DNA of 7,314 nt from JBDLSY01 sp041170585 (lineage in GTDB: Bacteria; Pseudomonadota; Gammaproteobacteria; Burkholderiales; Burkholderiaceae_C): positions 1-7,314 of the forward strand of contig JBEDNN010000072.1 in assembly GCA_041170585.1 (NCBI GenBank), read 5' to 3'. Position numbers and translations under genes: made by a program. The notes under the pieces were generated by a model. That model was not told the origin of the DNA. It was given only the letters and a program-made list of their open reading frames with translations, and did not search any database. Numbering within the stretch: position 1 is the stretch's first letter; every line of letters starts with the position of its first letter. This document shows, in pieces, positions 5,562-7,314 of this stretch.

Positions 5562-6521
5562 ATGAAAAAGAACGAAACCCAATTCACCCATCAAGCCATT
5601 TACATGGATCCGTTTACGGATTACGGTTTTAAAAAACTGTTTGGCGAAGAAGACAGCAAAGTCTACTTAATTGATTTTTTAAACAGCGTTTTGACAGGGT
5701 TTTTGCCTGAAATTAGCGAACTCACTTATAGTAAAAACGAGCATTTAGGCAACAAAGCGATTGACCGCAATGCCGTATTTGATTTGTATTGCAAAAGCCC
5801 GAAAGGTGAGCGGTTTATTATTGAACTGCAAAAAGTCAAGCAAGATTATTTTACGCAACGCAGCTTGTTTTACAGCACGTTTGCGATTCAAGAACAAGCG
5901 AAAAAAGGCAACTGGGATTTTAATTTAGCCCCTGTGTATTGCATCGGGATTTTGAATTTTACGTTAAATGACACACCTAATCACCCGCTGAACACGCCTA
6001 AAAAATACATCACTAAAGCAAAAATATTAGACATTGAAACACACGCTACCGTGATTGAAGAACTCAACTTTGCGTTTATTGAATGCTCAAAATTTGATAA
6101 ATCCTTACATAAAAACAGTTCTAAACAAGACAAATGGTTGTACGTTTTATCGCATTTAGCCAAGTTACACGACATGCCAGCGGTATTAAGTGAACCTTTG
6201 TTTGAAGATTTTTTCCGAAAAGCCAATGTATTAAAACTGCCATTAAAACAACAATCTTTGTACAACGCCAGTTTGAGTTATGCAAGAGATTTGCATAATA
6301 TTGAGGCACAAAATTATGCTAAAGGCAAAGAAGAAGGTAAAGCAGAAGGCATTGCCGAGGGTAAAGCAGAAGGCAAAGCAGAGGGCATTGCCGAGGGTGA
6401 GGCACGCGGTAAAAAAGCGGCTGCCCTTCAAATTGCACAGGCTTTGAAAAAACAAGGGCTTGAACCAGCGGTAATTATGAATATAACGGGTTTAACGGCT
6501 GATGATATTAATCAGATTTAA
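5562..6521 (+). CDS. Rpn-family PD-(D/E)XK nuclease / putative transposase
   Basis: The 319-residue protein matches the PD-(D/E)XK nuclease family of recombination-promoting (Rpn) or 'putative transposase' proteins. The N-terminal block MDPFTDYGFKKLFGEE (15-30) is the family hallmark. The catalytic core follows as AVFDLYCKSPKGERFIIELQ (71-90), giving D74 and an E88-x-Q90 arrangement in place of the classic D/E-x-K, then QRSLFYSTFAIQEQ and a conserved NWDFNLAPVYCIGILNF stretch (117-133). The tail at about 255-286 is eight tetrapeptides of the type G-K/I-A-E, predicted to be helical and charged, and ends in QGLEPAVIMNITGLTADDINQI. Rpn proteins have DNA endonuclease activity and promote recombination; physiological roles remain debated, including defence. 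No inverted terminal repeats or target duplication were seen, so it is not shown to be an insertion sequence. No Shine-Dalgarno is evident. It starts 34 bp after pdxJ. Confidence 0.85.
   Translation: MKKNETQFTHQAIYMDPFTDYGFKKLFGEEDSKVYLIDFLNSVLTGFLPEISELTYSKNEHLGNKAIDRNAVFDLYCKSPKGERFIIELQKVKQDYFTQRSLFYSTFAIQEQAKKGNWDFNLAPVYCIGILNFTLNDTPNHPLNTPKKYITKAKILDIETHATVIEELNFAFIECSKFDKSLHKNSSKQDKWLYVLSHLAKLHDMPAVLSEPLFEDFFRKANVLKLPLKQQSLYNASLSYARDLHNIEAQNYAKGKEEGKAEGIAEGKAEGKAEGIAEGEARGKKAAALQIAQALKKQGLEPAVIMNITGLTADDINQI
6324..6419 (+). repeat. In-frame 12-bp tandem repeat in the nuclease C-terminal coding region
   Basis: Eight consecutive 12-bp units occupy 6324-6419. They include two copies of GGCATTGCCGAG (6348, 6384) and two of GGTAAAGCAGAA (6336, 6360), with the rest diverged; each encodes a Gly-x-x-x tetrapeptide, mostly G-K-A-E or G-I-A-E. 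Unit length is a multiple of three, so copy-number change would alter tail length without shifting frame. Identical 24-bp blocks at 6336-6359 and 6360-6395 (the second interrupted by one unit) indicate recent duplication. Confidence 0.85.
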
Positions 6522-6531
6522 ATTCGTTTTA

Positions 6532-7011
6532 TTAACAATCAACCCGTGCTTCAAAATAATTATAAAGTGTTGTATGAGTATGATTTAAAAAAATATTAAG
6601 TATCTTGGGCAACAGCATGATATGGTCTAATTTTAAAATCAGTTCTTCAGTACGGCGAATATCATCAATATTACTGTTAAATTTAAGTTGAACTAAATGT
6701 TGATTAAAAAACGCTTGCAAAGGCAAACCAATTTTTGAATTGGTACTGGTGAAGCGGTGGCGGTGTTGCTTCCAAATGATTTGAAAATAATCATTTAGTT
6801 GCCGCATATTTAAAATGGTAGCGTATTTTGCCAGTTGCTTATCGTTATCGTCGTGATGCGTGTGTATATAAGTTAATAACGCCAGTAACAATATCAGTTG
6901 ATGCGGGGCTAATTGCCCTCGTGCTTTATCGCGTTTTAGCCCGTTTACAAAGCAATGATAACAAGAAGTGTTAAAGCATTGGCATTGATGTAAAGGTGTG
7001 ATGGTGAGCAT
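6532..7011 (-). CDS. Unrecognised 159-residue protein with an HNH-endonuclease-type N-terminal segment
   Basis: The product begins with four closely spaced cysteines (C10, C12, C17, C20 in HQCQCFNTSCYHCF), a possible small zinc site. Then comes GLKRDKARGQLAPHQLILLLALLTYI (24-49), which resembles the RG-x-APHK-x-LLLLALLD helix at the front of some HNH restriction endonucleases, including sulfur-recognising types. The remainder is helical and basic (IIWKQHRHRF, LQAFFNQHLVQLKF) and contains no HNH motif. The protein stops at 6532 where a C-terminal nuclease would be expected, so it is either a stand-alone regulator or DNA-binding domain or a shortened relic. Its stop lies 10 bp from the stop of the converging nuclease gene. 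No Shine-Dalgarno is seen before ATG 7011. The function is unknown; the domain resemblance is tentative. Confidence 0.5.
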   Translation of the reverse strand: MLTITPLHQCQCFNTSCYHCFVNGLKRDKARGQLAPHQLILLLALLTYIHTHHDDNDKQLAKYATILNMRQLNDYFQIIWKQHRHRFTSTNSKIGLPLQAFFNQHLVQLKFNSNIDDIRRTEELILKLDHIMLLPKILNIFLNHTHTTLYNYFEARVDC

Positions 7012-7066
7012 AGATTTTTAACTCACTATAAATTAGAAGGTATTTTTAATTATTATTCTATTTATA

Positions 7067-7097
7067 GTTATAAAGTTAGTGTTTTTTTATTAGTCAA
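7067..7097 (-). promoter_or_regulatory. Possible sigma-70 promoter for the 159-residue protein gene
   Basis: On the minus strand TTGACT (7097-7092) is followed after 19 bases by TATAAC (7072-7067). Each is one base off the consensus hexamer, but the spacing is longer than the preferred 17. The site lies about 55 bp upstream of the ATG at 7011. In DNA this AT-rich such matches arise easily. Confidence 0.3.
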
Positions 7098-7111
7098 ATT
7101 ATTCTCACATT

Positions 7112-7151
7112 ATTCTTTTATTTTTAACAACTTTGTTAAAAGTAAAAGAAT
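7112..7151. repeat. Near-perfect 40-bp palindrome (hairpin 1)
   Basis: The left arm ATTCTTTTATTTTTAACAA (7112-7130) pairs with the right arm TTGTTAAAAGTAAAAGAAT (7133-7151) at 18 of 19 positions. The exception, T7121 against G7142, is a wobble pair in a plus-strand RNA. Only CT separates the arms. As a terminator it lacks a GC-rich stem and clean T run; it may rather be a cruciform or part of a repeat element together with hairpin 2, which starts two bases later. Confidence 0.7.
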
Positions 7152-7152
7152 A

Positions 7153-7212
7153 GTTGTTTTCATAGCCTATTTTTTATAAAAGAAAGCTAAAATAGTTAGC
7201 TATGAAAACAAC
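7153..7212. repeat. Long interrupted inverted repeat (hairpin 2) enclosing an ATG
   Basis: GTTGTTTTCATAGC at 7153-7166 is the exact reverse complement of GCTATGAAAACAAC at 7199-7212. Inside it CTATTTT (7167-7173) pairs with AAAATAG (7189-7195), leaving a three-base bulge (7196-7198), for a 21-bp stem overall with a 15-base loop. The 3' arm contains ATG 7202 and overlaps the first unit of the heptamer repeat. If transcribed rightward, the stem would bury that start codon. Confidence 0.7.
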
Positions 7213-7314
7213 AGCCAACAGCCAACAGCCAACAGCCAACAGCCAACAGCCAACAGCCAACAGCCAACAGCCAACAGCCAACAGCCAACAGCCAACAGCC
7301 AACAGCCAACAGCC
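7202..7314 (+). CDS. Doubtful open frame through the heptamer repeat (runs off the window)
   Basis: From ATG 7202 the frame reads MKT and then a repeating heptapeptide Thr-Ala-Asn-Ser-Gln-Gln-Pro to the window edge without a stop. Because the repeat unit is seven bases, all three forward frames encode the same heptapeptide in shifted phase, and the reverse strand is also free of stops. An open frame is therefore guaranteed by the repeat and is weak evidence of a gene. No Shine-Dalgarno is present and the ATG lies in a hairpin arm. It is recorded because a frame that slippage cannot break could be real; most such predictions are artefacts. Confidence 0.2.
   Translation, partial: MKTTANSQQPTANSQQPTANSQQPTANSQQPTANSQQ
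7209..7314. repeat. Heptanucleotide tandem repeat, at least 15 perfect copies of CAACAGC
   Basis: The unit CAACAGC repeats from 7209 to the window edge without a single deviation (15 full units and one base). It probably continues beyond. Heptanucleotide repeats of this kind are known from heterocystous cyanobacteria and from Beggiatoaceae (for example TAACTGA). Perfect copies point to recent expansion or active homogenisation. Function is unknown. Confidence 0.95.

Noticed and set aside
5981..6455. Minus-strand frames inside the nuclease gene
   Set aside because: They are antisense shadows; the Phe/Cys-rich runs come from reading the 12-bp repeat backwards.
5562..6521. Nuclease gene as a complete insertion sequence
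   Set aside because: No terminal inverted repeats or target-site duplications could be found around it, despite the 'transposase' label of the family.
7025..7068. 9-bp inverted repeat ACTATAAAT / ATTTATAGT as an operator
   Set aside because: It is short, entirely simple AT sequence and widely spaced; expected by chance in DNA of this composition.
7209..7314. Heptamer array as a CRISPR array
   Set aside because: Units are seven bases and directly adjacent, with no spacers.

Overview
The window looks like AT-rich gammaproteobacterial chromosome. The folate and vitamin B6 enzymes and the TonB-dependent receptor read as gammaproteobacterial. The Rpn-type nuclease with a Gly-Glu-Ala-Lys repeat tail and the long heptanucleotide tandem repeat recall large sulfur bacteria (Beggiatoa/Thiothrix-like Thiotrichales). 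That placement is inference; no rRNA or other marker is present to fix it.

Left part (1-1364), accessory. A gene truncated by the window edge runs leftward from 106; its N-terminus resembles restriction/methylase-type proteins. A 214-bp spacer separates it from a rightward pair: a Panacea-domain (DUF4065, SocA-like) protein at 321-800 and, 8 bp on, a 93-residue protein with one C-terminal membrane helix at 809-1090. The pair has the layout of a Panacea-type toxin-antitoxin module. The spacer holds three tandem 9-bp repeats, an inverted copy of them and a perfect 14-bp palindrome. A gene-free, very AT-rich stretch full of inverted repeats follows, where the rightward pair and the leftward receptor gene converge.

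Middle part (1365-5527), metabolic core. Three genes run leftward from 4716: folP (dihydropteroate synthase), a small His/Cys-containing membrane protein four bases after it, and a ZnuD-like TonB-dependent receptor 87 bp further on, with its own ribosome binding site and an operator-like inverted repeat in that gap. The last two probably form a metal (zinc) uptake unit, perhaps co-transcribed with folP. pdxJ (pyridoxine 5'-phosphate synthase) runs divergently from 4772.

Right part (5562-7314), accessory. After pdxJ comes an Rpn/PD-(D/E)XK-type nuclease gene with a 12-bp tandem repeat in its C-terminal coding region. It converges, with only 10 bp between stop codons, on an unrecognised 159-residue protein whose N-terminal part resembles the front domain of some HNH restriction endonucleases but which has no HNH domain. 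The last 200 bp hold two adjacent long hairpins and then at least 15 copies of the heptamer CAACAGC running off the end. The second hairpin contains the ATG of a frame that stays open through the repeat.

The observations most worth following up are the candidate Panacea toxin-antitoxin pair with its iteron-like spacer, the folP/metal-uptake cluster, and the double-hairpin plus heptamer-repeat block.
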